Shown: piece after piece, positions 30,004-39,297 of the stretch
Layout: each line of letters begins with the position of its first letter
Numbering within the stretch: position 1 is the stretch's first letter
Assembly (NCBI GenBank): GCA_022711355.1
Contig: JAKLFE010000001.1
Coordinates: 152,664 to 216,663 of the forward strand
Source of the DNA: Spirochaetota bacterium
Lineage (GTDB): Bacteria; Spirochaetota; Spirochaetia; Treponematales; Rectinemataceae
Length of the DNA stretch: 64,000 nucleotides
Direction of reading: 5' to 3'
Position numbers and translations under genes: made by a program
Notes under the pieces: generated by a model
What the model was told of the DNA's origin: nothing
The model's database searches: none
What the model saw: only the letters and a program-made list of their open reading frames with translations

Positions 30004-31347
30004 CTAGACGCGGCGCTCGCGCTTGGCTGCGAAATAGGCTTCCACAAGGCGCCCCGAGAGGAGGCCCGGCCGAGCGACGACGACGCGGGCGCCGCGGCGC
30101 TGAAGGCGGCTCCTCGCCGCCTCGCGGCCTGCGATGAGCTCGACGGCCGCCGCCGTCCTGTAGGTCGCGGCCTCGGATTCGCAGGAGGAGGCCCCCGTCG
30201 CCGCGGCCTCGAGTCCGGCGTCGCTCAAGAAGACGACCGTCGTCGCGTGCCTGCCCGAGAGGGAGGAGACCGCTTCCTCGAGGTTGGCGAGGGGGGCCGT
30301 CTCCGAAACCTCTGTCAAGAAGACGACGAGGCTGCGCTTGGTCAGCGTCCTCCTGAGGCGAGCGGCTGCGGCGGCGTAGTCGGGGTCGACGATCGCCGCG
30401 TCGAGGCGGGCCGCGAAGGCCGCGGCGCGGCGCAGCGAGGAGGGGCCCCTGAGCTCGGGCAGCTCGGCAAGGACCTTGTCCGAGAAAGCCAGTGCCCTGA
30501 TGGAGTCGCCCCTGCGGAGCGCCGCCTGGGCGAGGACGAGGAGGGCGTCGGCGGCCTCGTCCATCGCCGAGCGGCCGCCCTTCTCGGCGCGCATGAGCCT
30601 CCCGCAGTCGATCGCGAGGGCGATGGAAGCGCTGCCCTCCTCGACCCGGAGCCGCGAGACGGGGCGGCCCACGCGGGTTGAGGCCTTCCAGTCTATCGAT
30701 CCCGAGTCCTCGCCTCTCGCGTAGTCGCGCAGGGAATAGAAATCGCTGCCCTGGCCGAGGGAAGCGGCCGGCGAGTCGCCCTGGGACTTCGAGACGCGCG
30801 CGACCGCCGCCGTGACGGCCTTGCGGGGGGCGGCGGGTCGAACGAAGATGCCGAGGCCGAGGACTCCGGTCCCGGCGAAGCGCAGGAATCCGAGCTTCCC
30901 GGGCGCCGACCAGCGCAGGGACTCGACCCGAGCCGGGCCGCGGCGCTCAGGGAGGATGGGGAGGGCCAGCTCCGCGATTCCTCCCGCGGGCGCGAGGACC
31001 CTCCTCGACTTCCCGCCTCGGAGGCGGAAGTCGAGGTCGAGGTCGGCTTCGATCTCGAGGCTCTCGTCGCCCTCATTCTCGACGCGGACGAGGAGATCTT
31101 CCTCGACGCCCTCCACGAGGAGGGCGGTTTCCTTTGCCGCGAAGCGCGGTCGGGGCCGCGACAGGAAGAGGCCCGTTTCCAGAGCGGCAGCCCCGACGAG
31201 GATGGCGTCGGCCGCGAAGGCGACGGCCCGGGAGGGCGCCCAGAGGAGGCCCAGGACCGAGAGGGCGAGGGCGGCGGCGGCGGCGTAGATCAGGCGCCGC
31301 TCCGGGATCGGGACGAGGCGGGGAAAGCCGCGTCCGGAATCGCTCAA
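30004..31347 (-). CDS. DUF58 domain protein with von Willebrand-like fold
   Basis: A 447-residue protein. Two hydrophobic helices at about 20-55 are followed by a beta-rich region and the DUF58 signature, LRDYARGEDSGSIDWKAS (about 225-243), then a VWA-like domain (IALAIDCGRLM; SLVVFLTEVSE; VVFLSDAG). The start is TTG overlapping the MoxR stop as TTGA, with GAGG upstream. In bacteria DUF58 proteins are routinely encoded next to MoxR ATPases and act with them in assembly or activation of envelope complexes. It is the last gene of the seven-gene operon. Confidence 0.87.
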   Translation of the reverse strand: MSDSGRGFPRLVPIPERRLIYAAAAALALSVLGLLWAPSRAVAFAADAILVGAAALETGLFLSRPRPRFAAKETALLVEGVEEDLLVRVENEGDESLEIEADLDLDFRLRGGKSRRVLAPAGGIAELALPILPERRGPARVESLRWSAPGKLGFLRFAGTGVLGLGIFVRPAAPRKAVTAAVARVSKSQGDSPAASLGQGSDFYSLRDYARGEDSGSIDWKASTRVGRPVSRLRVEEGSASIALAIDCGRLMRAEKGGRSAMDEAADALLVLAQAALRRGDSIRALAFSDKVLAELPELRGPSSLRRAAAFAARLDAAIVDPDYAAAAARLRRTLTKRSLVVFLTEVSETAPLANLEEAVSSLSGRHATTVVFLSDAGLEAAATGASSCESEAATYRTAAAVELIAGREAARSRLQRRGARVVVARPGLLSGRLVEAYFAAKRERRV

Positions 31348-32309
31348 CGCGGCACCTCGGTTCTCTCGAGGATGGCCGCGACGACCTTGGCTCCCGAGAG
31401 CCCCTCGAGCTCGGCTTCCGGCGAGGGCATGATCCTGTGGCCGATGATCGAGGGGGCCACGGACTTCACGTCGTCGGGGGTCGCGAAGGCCCGGCCCCGC
31501 GAGGCGGCCGCGACCCGCAGCGCGGCGAGGAGGGACACGCCGCCGCGCGGAGAGCAGCCGAGCTCCACGCCCGGATAGGCGCGGGTCGCTCGGACGAGGC
31601 GGATTACATAGGCAAGCAAAGCCTCGTCGACCGCTACGCCCCGCGCGGTCTCGCGCAGCGACTCGAGCTCCCCGCTCTCCGCGACGCGGGGGACGGGCCC
31701 GGTGTCCAGGCGATCGGCCCGGTAGCCGGCACATACCGCTGCGAGGAGCTCGAGCTCGGACGCCTCCTCGGGATAGCCGATGTCGAGTTTGACGAGGAAG
31801 CGGTCGACCTCAGCCTCGGGGAGGCGGTAGGTGCCCTCCATCTCGATGGGATTCTGCGTCGCGACGACGAAGAAGCCGGGACCAAGATTCGTGGTCGAGC
31901 CGTCTATCGAGACTCGGCGCTCCTGCATCGCCTCGAGGAGGGCCGCCTGGGTCTTGGCGGGCGCGCGGTTCACCTCGTCGGCGAGGAGGATGTCCGTGAA
32001 CACGGGACCCCGCTTGAGCGCGAACTTGCCCGAAGCTGCGTCGTAAACGGTCGTGCCAACGATGTCCGCCGGCATGAGGTCGGGCGTAAACTGGACGCGG
32101 GTGCAGGCCGCGCCGAAGGCGACGCCGAGCGAGGAGGCGAGGAGGGTCTTGCCCGTGCCCGGCGGACCCTCGACGAGGGCGTGCCCCCCGGCGAAGAAGG
32201 CGGTGAGGAGCCCCTCGATGACCCTGTCCTGTCCCTTGACGACGTTGCCGATGCCGCGCCGCGCCGCCTCGAAGACGGAGGCGAAGCGCTCGATCCGATC
32301 AAGCTCCAT
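31344..32309 (-). CDS. MoxR-family AAA+ ATPase
   Basis: A 321-residue cytosolic chaperone-like ATPase. Walker A GPPGTGKT is at 48-55, Walker B ILLADEVNRAP has D112 and E113, and sensor 1 is in FFVVATQNP (N154). The arginine-finger region GTYRLPEAEVDRFLVKLDIGYP is intact. The ATG at 32309 follows AAGGA by eight bases and overlaps the end of the upstream gene by 11 bases. Works with VWA/DUF58 proteins; the neighbouring membrane proteins are likely its clients or partners. Confidence 0.93.
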   Translation of the reverse strand: MELDRIERFASVFEAARRGIGNVVKGQDRVIEGLLTAFFAGGHALVEGPPGTGKTLLASSLGVAFGAACTRVQFTPDLMPADIVGTTVYDAASGKFALKRGPVFTDILLADEVNRAPAKTQAALLEAMQERRVSIDGSTTNLGPGFFVVATQNPIEMEGTYRLPEAEVDRFLVKLDIGYPEEASELELLAAVCAGYRADRLDTGPVPRVAESGELESLRETARGVAVDEALLAYVIRLVRATRAYPGVELGCSPRGGVSLLAALRVAAASRGRAFATPDDVKSVAPSIIGHRIMPSPEAELEGLSGAKVVAAILERTEVPR

Positions 32310-33441
32310 GGGATGCGTCCTTTCCTTTCGCGACATCGGCGCCGAGGCGCTCGAGTATGTCCTGCCTCCTCGCCTCCCTCTCCGCTATGCTGCGTCGGCG
32401 GGAGGAGGAGGAAGAGCGGCTGAGGCTTAGAATTTCCTTTTCTTCGATGCCGAGGCTCGCTGAGACGAGAGAAGCGAGCTTCGCTTCCTCCTCGCCCGAG
32501 CTCCCGCCGCGCGGGAGGGAGAATAGCCCGCGAAGGGCCGACGCGAAGCGGCCCGCGAGTATCTCGTCGGCCGCCTCCGCTGCGTCGGCCTTCCGGTAGA
32601 AATCGCCTACGGCCTCGACGGTCCGCAGGCTTGTGGGCAATTCAGGCGGCGCGGGGGCCCGCCTTCCCTCCCGCCGCAGTGAAGAGGCGGCCACCGCGAG
32701 GAGAGCGAGGAGGAGGGCCTGGACCGCGACGGGGAATACCCGTGGCATCGATAGGGCTCGGGCGATGATCGACCTGCTGTCGCCGCCTATTCTCCCCTCG
32801 ATCGCCACCTTCCCTTCCCAGGAGGGAGAGGCCAGGGCGTTGATCAAGGCCGCCCTCCCCGGGTCGAGGCATTCGTCCTCGGAGAAGAGCTCGTCGTCGG
32901 CGAAAAGGATGAGGCGGCCACCGCCTTCCTCGGCGCTGAAGGCGTAGACGCCCTTGGAATTCCAGATAAGGGGCCTGGCCCTATCGGGCAAGCCTTCGCG
33001 CGGGAATACTGAGCCTATGGAGAGGGTTACTTCGCCCGCCGCCTCGACAAGCTCCTTCGCGAGGGTCTGACCCCCGTTGGCCTCGGCCGAGGCCGGGGCT
33101 TCGAGCTCGAATTCGTCCCATTCCCGGCCGGCCGCGATCACCCGGCCTCCAGCTGCGAGGACGGCCTCGGCCTCAGTGTAGCCGAGGTCCGCGACCTCCT
33201 CCTCGTCCTTTTCGCTCGAGCCCGTCTCGAGCGGCAGGAGGACGAGAAGGCTCTTCTCGCTCGGCTCCACGATCGAGCTTTCGAGCTTGTAGCCGAGATC
33301 GGAGAGGAGGCGGTAGAAGGCCTCGTGGCGGGGGCTCCAGTCGCTCCTCGCGCCGCCACCGAGCCCTAGGACGAGGACGATGCCGAGGAGGAGGGCGGCG
33401 CCGAGGGCGCCGAAGAGGAGCTGGCGGCCGCTTGGGCTCAC
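32299..33441 (-). CDS. DUF4350-like membrane protein
   Basis: A 380-residue protein. An N-terminal helix at about 8-28 is followed by an extracytoplasmic region starting SDWSPRHEAFYRLLSDLGY and containing a Rossmann-like segment (SLLVLLPLE, GRVIAAGREWDEFE, GGRLILFADDELFSE). A second helix lies at about 250-270 and a charged cytoplasmic tail of about 110 residues ends the protein. This matches DUF4350 proteins of MoxR operons. GTG start overlaps the previous stop as GTGA. Function within the complex is unknown. Confidence 0.75.
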   Translation of the reverse strand: MSPSGRQLLFGALGAALLLGIVLVLGLGGGARSDWSPRHEAFYRLLSDLGYKLESSIVEPSEKSLLVLLPLETGSSEKDEEEVADLGYTEAEAVLAAGGRVIAAGREWDEFELEAPASAEANGGQTLAKELVEAAGEVTLSIGSVFPREGLPDRARPLIWNSKGVYAFSAEEGGGRLILFADDELFSEDECLDPGRAALINALASPSWEGKVAIEGRIGGDSRSIIARALSMPRVFPVAVQALLLALLAVAASSLRREGRRAPAPPELPTSLRTVEAVGDFYRKADAAEAADEILAGRFASALRGLFSLPRGGSSGEEEAKLASLVSASLGIEEKEILSLSRSSSSSRRRSIAEREARRQDILERLGADVAKGKDASHGA

Positions 33442-34028
33442 GAGAGGGCCTCCTTCATCGCCTCGTAGTCCTCGACCGCTCGAGACCAGTCGTCGTCGGT
33501 CGCCCTGTCGCCGCCGAAGCATAGGCGCTCTGTCTTCGCCGCGAGGGAGGAGAAGGCCGAGCGCGCCTCGCTCGTGAGGACGAGGGCTATCTCGCCGTTG
33601 CACTTGCAGCCGCACGGTCGCCCCAGGCCGCGCTCTTCCGCGAGGGCGACGCTCGCCCTGTGGAGGGCGAGTATCGCGAGAGCTGCCTCCCCCGATTCGG
33701 CGAGGCGCGCCGCCTCGTCCCTCCGAACCGCCGAGCCCTTCTCGATCTCGGCGGCGGGCGCAGCCGGAGCTTCCGCCTCGTGCTTTTTCCTGCGCTTCGT
33801 ACCTCGCGTGCCCGCGAGGATCGGCAGGACGAGGGCGGCTAGGGCGATGAGGGCGAGGGCGGCGATCACGAGTATCACGGCCCAGTCGGGAAGCTTGAAG
33901 CCCCAGTTTGCCAGGGACTCGCCCGAATCTAGGGCCTTGTTCCTCTCCGCGAATAGGCGCAGGGCGGTCTTTCGCGCCGCTTCTGCGCCCGGGGCCGCGG
34001 TCGCGGCGAGGTATGCCGCGTGTCTCAT
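33438..34028 (-). CDS. DUF4129-like membrane protein
   Basis: A 196-residue protein with an N-terminal region of about 45 residues, one strong helix (PDWAVILVIAALALIALAALVLPIL, about 47-71), a basic linker, and a C-terminal helical domain (about 100-196) with LALHRASVALAEERGL and RPCGCKCNGEI. The C-terminal domain corresponds to DUF4129 by position and size, though the match is by eye. A cysteine cluster, CGCKC, is unusual for that family. ATGA overlap with the SpoIIM-like gene. Confidence 0.65.
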   Translation of the reverse strand: MRHAAYLAATAAPGAEAARKTALRLFAERNKALDSGESLANWGFKLPDWAVILVIAALALIALAALVLPILAGTRGTKRRKKHEAEAPAAPAAEIEKGSAVRRDEAARLAESGEAALAILALHRASVALAEERGLGRPCGCKCNGEIALVLTSEARSAFSSLAAKTERLCFGGDRATDDDWSRAVEDYEAMKEALS

Positions 34029-35062
34029 TTCTGCACCGCCTGCCCTCCGGCCGTTAAGGACTTCGACCGCCTCCGCAGGCGCAACGGAAGGACAACGAAG
34101 TAGCCGAGCTCGAGGAGGAGGCAGGCGAAAGCCACGGCGAGCCTGGCGTCAAGGCCGATCCTCCTCGGCGAGAAGAGGCCTTCGATAAAGGCGGCTCCGA
34201 CGGTGAGGATTACGTCAGCCGTGACGAGGGCGAGGATATCGTCGGTCCTTTCCTTCAGCGCTGCGGCGCGGCCCGCCCTGCCTCCCCGGAAGAGGGTCCA
34301 GCCGAGGAGGAGGCCGGCGGCGGCGGAGAGCACGAGGCCCGCGAGCTCAAAGACCGAGTGCGCAGCCATGAAAGTCCAGATCGACCGGCCGTGGCCCGAG
34401 GCCGAGACATAGCCGACGATGGCCCCCATCGAGAGGCCGTTCACGAGGACGACGACGAGGCTCCCGAGACCGAAGAAGGCGCCCAGCGCGAAGGAGAGGA
34501 AGCTCACCGTGACGTTGTTGCGGATGTACCAGGTGACGGCCGCCGCCGAGCCCTCTGCCGCAGCCTCGCTTCCCGTGGCCTTCATGAAGGCCGGGTCGCT
34601 GTACATCTTGTCGAAGCTCGCGAGGGTTCCGCGGTCCATGAGGGCGGCGGCCGTCGCCGGCTTAGCGGAGACGGCCGCGAATGAGAGCGTCCAGGAGGAG
34701 AGAAAGAGGATGGCGGCCACGAGGACGAAGGGCCAGGCCTTGGCCACGCGCGCGGGTACTTCGTTTAAGATCCAGTGCCCCACGGCGCCACGCTTGAGGG
34801 GCGGCAGGTCGTAAATGCGCGCATGGGCTTCCCCGACGAGGGCGTTGAGGTATTCGACGATGTCCGGGGCGAGGCGCCGGGAACGCGCCGAGGCGAGGTC
34901 GGCGGAGGCGGAGCGGTAGAGGCGGACGAACTCCCTCGCTTCGTATCGCAGGGCGCGCGGCCCCTTCTTGCGCGTAGACTCGAGGAGGCTTCGGAGGCGA
35001 CGCCATCGGGGGAGTCCCTCCCCGGCGAAGCGGCCGCTCGCAGTGCTAGGACGATTGTCCAC
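34025..35062 (-). CDS. SpoIIM-like (stage II sporulation protein M family) membrane protein
   Basis: A 345-residue protein with a 110-residue cytoplasmic N-terminus (EFVRLYRSASADLASARSRR) and about five to six helices. The family signature is seen at YIRNNVTVSFLSFALGAFFGLGSLVVVLVNGLSMGAIVGY (about 182-222) and AHSVFELAGLVLSAAAGLLLG (about 235-256). Despite its name the family occurs in non-sporulating bacteria in MoxR operons. GTG start; overlaps the RDD gene by 17 bases. Confidence 0.88.
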   Translation of the reverse strand: MDNRPSTASGRFAGEGLPRWRRLRSLLESTRKKGPRALRYEAREFVRLYRSASADLASARSRRLAPDIVEYLNALVGEAHARIYDLPPLKRGAVGHWILNEVPARVAKAWPFVLVAAILFLSSWTLSFAAVSAKPATAAALMDRGTLASFDKMYSDPAFMKATGSEAAAEGSAAAVTWYIRNNVTVSFLSFALGAFFGLGSLVVVLVNGLSMGAIVGYVSASGHGRSIWTFMAAHSVFELAGLVLSAAAGLLLGWTLFRGGRAGRAAALKERTDDILALVTADVILTVGAAFIEGLFSPRRIGLDARLAVAFACLLLELGYFVVLPLRLRRRSKSLTAGGQAVQK

Positions 35063-35801
35063 GGTACACGCCCTCCAAAAAGGCCACGGGGTCGGCGCCC
35101 GCCGCAGGAGCCTCGATGCCCAGCCGCTTCGCCGCCTTGGCTGCCAGGAGCTCGGCCGTCGCCCGCGCGCGAGGCGGTGGCATCGAGCCGCGCGAGGACA
35201 GGAAGCGGCGGATGATGTAAAGCTCCTCCTCGCCGAGGCTATTGCCGGGCGTGCAGACGATCGCCGCCGACCCGTATGGGGCCAGGGCGCCCAAGTCGGT
35301 CGCCGGCTCGGCGAGGACCTGCCTCGCGTCTTTTACGACGACCGTTCCCGCGACTAGGTCGCCGATCCGCCGCGACAGGGGATCGGCCATCGACACGAAG
35401 CCGCCGAGGAGGGGGAGGGCCATGAAGGGCAGGCCGTCGGCCGCGCGCAGAAGGTTGCGCAGGGCTAGGGAGCGGAGGTCGAGGCTTTCGCCGTCGAGCC
35501 TCACCACGCGGAGCCTGAAGAGGAGCTTGCCGGGGCTGCGGCCGGATAGGAGGACCTCGAAAAAGAAGCCGTAGCCCCACTGCACGAGGAAGAGGAGGAT
35601 GATGAGGAAGGCCGTGCCCGCCTGGGAAAAGCCTTTCGCGAACGCCGAGAGGCCCCCGGAGATGAGGACGACGATGACGACGATGAGGCCCTGGAGGATC
35701 GTATCGACGAAGAAAGAGGCGGCGCGCGCCCCGCTCTCGGCGCTCTCGCGCCAGAACTGGATTCGCTCCGGGCTTTCCACGAGGAAACGGTCTCTCTTCA
35801 C
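35046..35801 (-). CDS. RDD-family membrane protein
   Basis: A 251-residue protein. Residues about 20-150 form an RDD domain with Arg-rich start (ESGARAASFFVDTILQGLIVVIVVLISGG), a second helix at about 55-75, SPGKLLFRLRVVRLDGE and a final LSRRIGDLVAGTVVVKD, all typical. The C-terminal 90 residues are cytoplasmic. RDD proteins have been proposed as ion or small-molecule transporters but here it is a fixed member of the MoxR operon. Confidence 0.85.
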   Translation of the reverse strand: MKRDRFLVESPERIQFWRESAESGARAASFFVDTILQGLIVVIVVLISGGLSAFAKGFSQAGTAFLIILLFLVQWGYGFFFEVLLSGRSPGKLLFRLRVVRLDGESLDLRSLALRNLLRAADGLPFMALPLLGGFVSMADPLSRRIGDLVAGTVVVKDARQVLAEPATDLGALAPYGSAAIVCTPGNSLGEEELYIIRRFLSSRGSMPPPRARATAELLAAKAAKRLGIEAPAAGADPVAFLEGVYRGQSS

Positions 35802-35804
35802 GCC

Positions 35805-36581
35805 TTAGGCCCCCGCTGCCTCGGCCGCCTCGGCGGGGAAGCTGGCGGCGAGCTGCTCGACGTCGAGTGACTCCGTCTCGACCCTGATGCCGAGGTAGTA
35901 GATGACTTCCGCAGCGGCGCCCAGGGGCATGGTGAAGCCACCTAAGAGGATCCGGCCGATCGTCTGGGCGAGGTCGCCGGGGATGAAGAGCTTGAGGAGG
36001 GCGAGCACCCCAGTCTGGGCAAAGCCGATCGCGGAGACGATGAGGTAGAGGAGGATGATCTTGCCCCAGTGGTTCTTCGCGAGCGCGCGGCTGCGCCTCA
36101 TGCTCGCGACGGGCCCTAGGTCCTCGAGGACGGCTACCTCTCCAACAAAGCAAAGGCGCAGGGCGAAGATGATGCCCGGCACGATAAGGAGGAGGACGCC
36201 GCCAATCGACACGAGGAAGGACAGGAGAGAGGCCCCGATGAGGGCCGGCAGCCTTCGCAGCGTGTCCCCGAGGACCGCGCGGCTGTCCTTTTGGCCCAGG
36301 AAACGCGAGGCGACGAAGCGGCAGCAGAAGCCCGACGCGAGGCTGCTCGCTAGGACGACGACGCAAGAATTGACGATCAGGGCGACGAGCATCACGAGGA
36401 TGCTGCCTATGTCCCCCGAAGCCGACCTCGCGATAAAGGGATTCAAGAGGGAGCCGAGGCCCTGGGTGAAACCGGTCCCGATGAGGCCGATACCGTAGAG
36501 GATGGGAAAATTGTCCAAGAGGGCCGAGAGGCCTTTGCCGAAGGATTCTCCGACTCCGAAAGGCTTGAGACTGCAATCCAT
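35805..36581 (-). CDS. Polytopic membrane protein, first gene of the MoxR operon
   Basis: A 258-residue protein with about six helices. PGIIFALRLCFVGEVAVLEDLGPVASMRRSRALAKNHW (about 130-168) is the amphipathic motif of the YciC/glycerophosphodiesterase-membrane-domain-like family, in which this region lies between helices four and five. It starts after CAGGAG. The RDD gene begins three bases after its stop. No clear promoter is visible; CATAAT at about 36641 on the minus strand is a possible -10. Confidence 0.75.
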   Translation of the reverse strand: MDCSLKPFGVGESFGKGLSALLDNFPILYGIGLIGTGFTQGLGSLLNPFIARSASGDIGSILVMLVALIVNSCVVVLASSLASGFCCRFVASRFLGQKDSRAVLGDTLRRLPALIGASLLSFLVSIGGVLLLIVPGIIFALRLCFVGEVAVLEDLGPVASMRRSRALAKNHWGKIILLYLIVSAIGFAQTGVLALLKLFIPGDLAQTIGRILLGGFTMPLGAAAEVIYYLGIRVETESLDVEQLAASFPAEAAEAAGA

Positions 36582-36675
36582 GACGCTTCTCCTGGGAATC
36601 GCGGATCGTTCTCTAAGTACTCTCGAGCCATGATGACGGTATTATGCGCACGGCGCAAGCCTTCCTGGCCTATAC

Positions 36676-37185
36676 TGACTTTCGTGGACACGGCTGATTG
36701 AGGTAGTGTTGAACGGAAGCGCAGGTATGCGAGAGAAACTGAAACACGACTCCGAGCAGAAGACCGAAGCCAACAAGATGGTGAACGAACAAGGGATGAT
36801 TCACGGCGGGGTGAGCAAGAAGCACGGCATTCCAAAGGGACGGTAGATAACTAGGTCTCTGGCTATGGCGAGGCGAGTCCAGGAGCCCCGCGCGGGGACC
36901 TACGCATAGCGCGCTGAAGGCAGAAAATGCGCGCTTGCGCAAGGAACTTGCTGAAGCAAGGATGAAGCGTGAAATCCTAAGAAAAGCCATCGCGTACTTC
37001 ACGAAGGAGTCGCTGCCAAGTACGCGTTCATGAAGGACAACCGGCTCCACTACTCGATCAAGCTCATGGCGAAGGACCTCGATGGCTCCCGCACGGGCTA
37101 CTACACGTGGCTCATGCAGTGCCCCTCGGCGCAGGTGAGGGCCGATGGCGAGCTCAAGGCGACTACGAACTCGAAGCACAGACTC
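36676..37185 (+). mobile_element. IS3-family insertion sequence remnant
   Basis: A left-end-like sequence (TGACTTTCGTGGACACGG) is followed by pieces of OrfA: MREKLKHDSEQKTEANKMV ... GIPKGR (from 36727, in a shifted frame) and a leucine-zipper tail ALKAENARLRKELAEARMKREILRKAIAYF (about 36913-37002). OrfB then begins in the -1 frame with KYAFMKDNRLHYSIKLMAKDLDGSRTGYYTWL (about 37018-37110), the typical IS3 OrfB N-terminus. The DDE catalytic region and right end are missing; the element breaks off at a junction with groEL sequence. G+C is clearly lower than the surroundings. Confidence 0.85.
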
Positions 37186-37602
<417 letters not shown>

Positions 37603-37625
37603 TTCACCCAACGCTACAGCAGCGT

Positions 37626-37657
37626 GAAGAGGCGCCCCGCGAGGGGCGCTTCTTTTA
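37626..37657 (+). terminator. Copy of groEL terminator 1
   Basis: Same hairpin and T-run as at 28539-28570, 24 bases after the stop of the groEL pseudogene. Confidence 0.8.
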
Positions 37658-37837
37658 TTCCGGCCCATGCCGCACATGCTGCTGGGCAGCGCCGAGCGCC
37701 ATTGCGCGCGAGGCGGGGCGGCAAGCCGCCGATCGCGGGGGATAGTCTCCCGCGATGCCGGCAGAGCGGCTCCCCGAGCGCGAAGCGCGAGGGATGGGCG
37801 GCATGGATTACTAGCCGCCTCCCTTTCCTGACCATCG

Positions 37838-37864
37838 AGGCCCCGCCGCAAGGCGGGGCTTTTT
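37838..37864 (+). terminator. Copy of cassette A terminator
   Basis: Identical to 28751-28777: GCCCCGCC, loop GCAA, GGCGGGGC and five T. Confidence 0.8.
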
Positions 37865-38029
37865 CCTTGGCAGCGCCGCCCATGACGCCCATGCCGTTCC
37901 GGGAGACCGACGAAGGCGCGAGATGAGCGAAGCGAATCGAACGACTTCGTCTCCGCCAAGCGTCACCGACGCTTGGCGCGGTATGGGTGGGATGGACTAC
38001 TACGTCCATTTCAGCTAACGCTTCCATCG

Positions 38030-38060
38030 AAGGGCGCTCCCGCAAGGGGGCACCCTTATT
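38030..38060 (+). terminator. Terminator of the altered cassette B copy
   Basis: AAGGGCGCTCCC pairs with GGGGGCACCCTT around GCAA with one mismatch and one G-T pair, followed by ATT. It is unrelated in sequence to the terminator at 28943. Confidence 0.65.
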
Positions 38061-38159
38061 GCTTAAACACGAAGCAAGGAAGCCCATGCCGCCCACGCTC
38101 CTTGGCAGCGCCGAGCGCTTCTGACCGCGAGGCTCAGGCGGCAAGCCGCGTTAGGCGGC

Positions 38160-38618
38160 TCAATTCTTCCTTTTAAGATTCATTTTCAAATACATCATAT
38201 CGACGAGCTGCTGCCCGTTTTCATACATAGGATGGTCGTAGTTGTCTATGAAAAAGTTCTTCACGAGATGCGATTTCGCGAATCCGCAGCCTTCGTAGAA
38301 CCTAAGTATAGCGGGGCAATCGCCCGTTCCGACATAGAGCTCGTTGCCGGAATCCTTATAGTAGTCAACGATATGCGCAATCAGCTGCCGTCCATATCCT
38401 CTCCGCTGATATCCCGGGACGGTAACGATATTCTTGATTTCATACGCGCCCGATTCCTCGCGCGTAACGACGCACAAGGCCCTGAGATCCCCATCGCGCA
38501 GGGCGAACATTTCGCCGCGATGCAGGTATTTCTCGATCATGTCTGCCTGCTCATCCGCGATCAACAGCAGATCCATGTACTTCGCCTTATCGACATCATC
38601 GATTTTTACAAAATCCAT
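38160..38618 (-). CDS. GNAT-family N-acetyltransferase
   Basis: A 152-residue acetyltransferase. The acetyl-CoA-binding motif is IVTVPGYQRRGYGRQLIAHIVDYY (about 78-101, with RRGYG as the pyrophosphate loop), followed by LYVGTGDCPAILRFYEGCGF, motif B of the family. The ATG at 38618 follows AAAGGAGAT. G+C is about 48%, far below neighbours, so the gene was probably acquired recently. The acceptor substrate is unknown. Confidence 0.88.
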   Translation of the reverse strand: MDFVKIDDVDKAKYMDLLLIADEQADMIEKYLHRGEMFALRDGDLRALCVVTREESGAYEIKNIVTVPGYQRRGYGRQLIAHIVDYYKDSGNELYVGTGDCPAILRFYEGCGFAKSHLVKNFFIDNYDHPMYENGQQLVDMMYLKMNLKRKN

Positions 38619-38756
38619 TCGTTGTATCTCCTTTCCCTTGCCGCCCGACGCGGCCGCGCACACCGGAGGCGCTTACCTCGGACATGGCCCGGCGACCTTC
38701 TCGGCGCAGTGGCGGAGGAAGCGTTCGCCCCCGACGGGAGAATGAAGGCCGGGGCC

Positions 38757-38972
38757 CTATATGGACCACGGCCCGTTGCCCTCGTCCAAAAGCCTCCGCA
38801 TGATATCGATGGCCTCCTTGCTCGTCGCGACCTCGAGCGCGCTGCGCCCAGAGCCATAGGTGGCGTTCGGATCCGCTTTCCTCTTGTAAAGGAAGCCGCT
38901 GAAGGCCGTATCGACGAGCAGGTAGTCCATGGACTCGCATCCTTCGAGCAGGACCTTGTTCCAGTCTTGCAT
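38757..38972 (-). CDS. Short ankyrin-repeat protein
   Basis: A 71-residue protein starting MQDWNKVLLEG, with AAGGAG seven bases upstream of the ATG. KADPNATYGSGRSALEVATSKEAIDIMRRLLDEG is one ankyrin repeat plus the start of another. It is too short for a stable ankyrin stack, so it may be a remnant of a larger ankyrin protein or a small partner protein. It lies upstream of the GNAT gene in the same direction, within the acquired segment. Confidence 0.6.
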   Translation of the reverse strand: MQDWNKVLLEGCESMDYLLVDTAFSGFLYKRKADPNATYGSGRSALEVATSKEAIDIMRRLLDEGNGPWSI

Positions 38973-39249
38973 CGCGTCGCTCCTTCTATGGGCGATAGGA
39001 ACTGTCGTTGCAGGCCTTCCACCACAAGGATAGCTGAACATTGGCTTATACTGAAAGGAATAATAGCCCTATCCAGGAGACATCGCTAGTATCGGCCGTA
39101 GGCGTAGAGCCGCCTCGGCTCGCGCCCAGGGGATGGCTGGCTATGCCACAAGCTCGATGCCTCGCGTTGCGCGACAGCGCATTCCTCCGCTTCGTCTTCA
39201 GCGATGGAGCAGTCCCGGGCAGCGCCGAAGGCCAAGCGCGGCGACAGCC
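38973..39249. other. Intergenic region without a recognised gene
   Basis: No gene-like frame. A TATACT at about 39046-39051 lacks a -35 and a downstream gene. The stretch GGGCAGCGCCGAAGGCCAAGCGCGG near 39220 loosely resembles the groEL-tail cassette repeat but the match is weak. Confidence 0.4.
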
Positions 39250-39278
39250 TTGCCCCCGCGATTCTTTGCACGTATGCT
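39250..39278 (+). promoter_or_regulatory. Promoter of the WYL regulator gene
   Basis: TTGCCC and TATGCT are separated by exactly 17 bases. Transcription would start near 39286, giving a short leader with AGGGA seven bases before the GTG at 39298. Confidence 0.6.
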
Positions 39279-39297
39279 GGCGCCTAGGGAACGCGCC

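Larger units (their letters stand above)
37603..38159 (+). repeat. Second copy of the groEL-tail cassettes
   Basis: From the MDY stop, about 390 bases (37603-37995) repeat 28516-28908 almost base for base, including cassette A with its terminator and the hairpins of cassette B. The second tail differs: ATGGGTGGGATGGACTACTA then reads on to YVHFS and stop. Its terminator is different, and is followed by the start of a third cassette (CCCATGCCGCCCACGCTCCT, GGCAGCGCCGAGCGC, GGCGGCAAGCCGC) that ends at the GNAT gene. No coding function is apparent. Confidence 0.85.
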
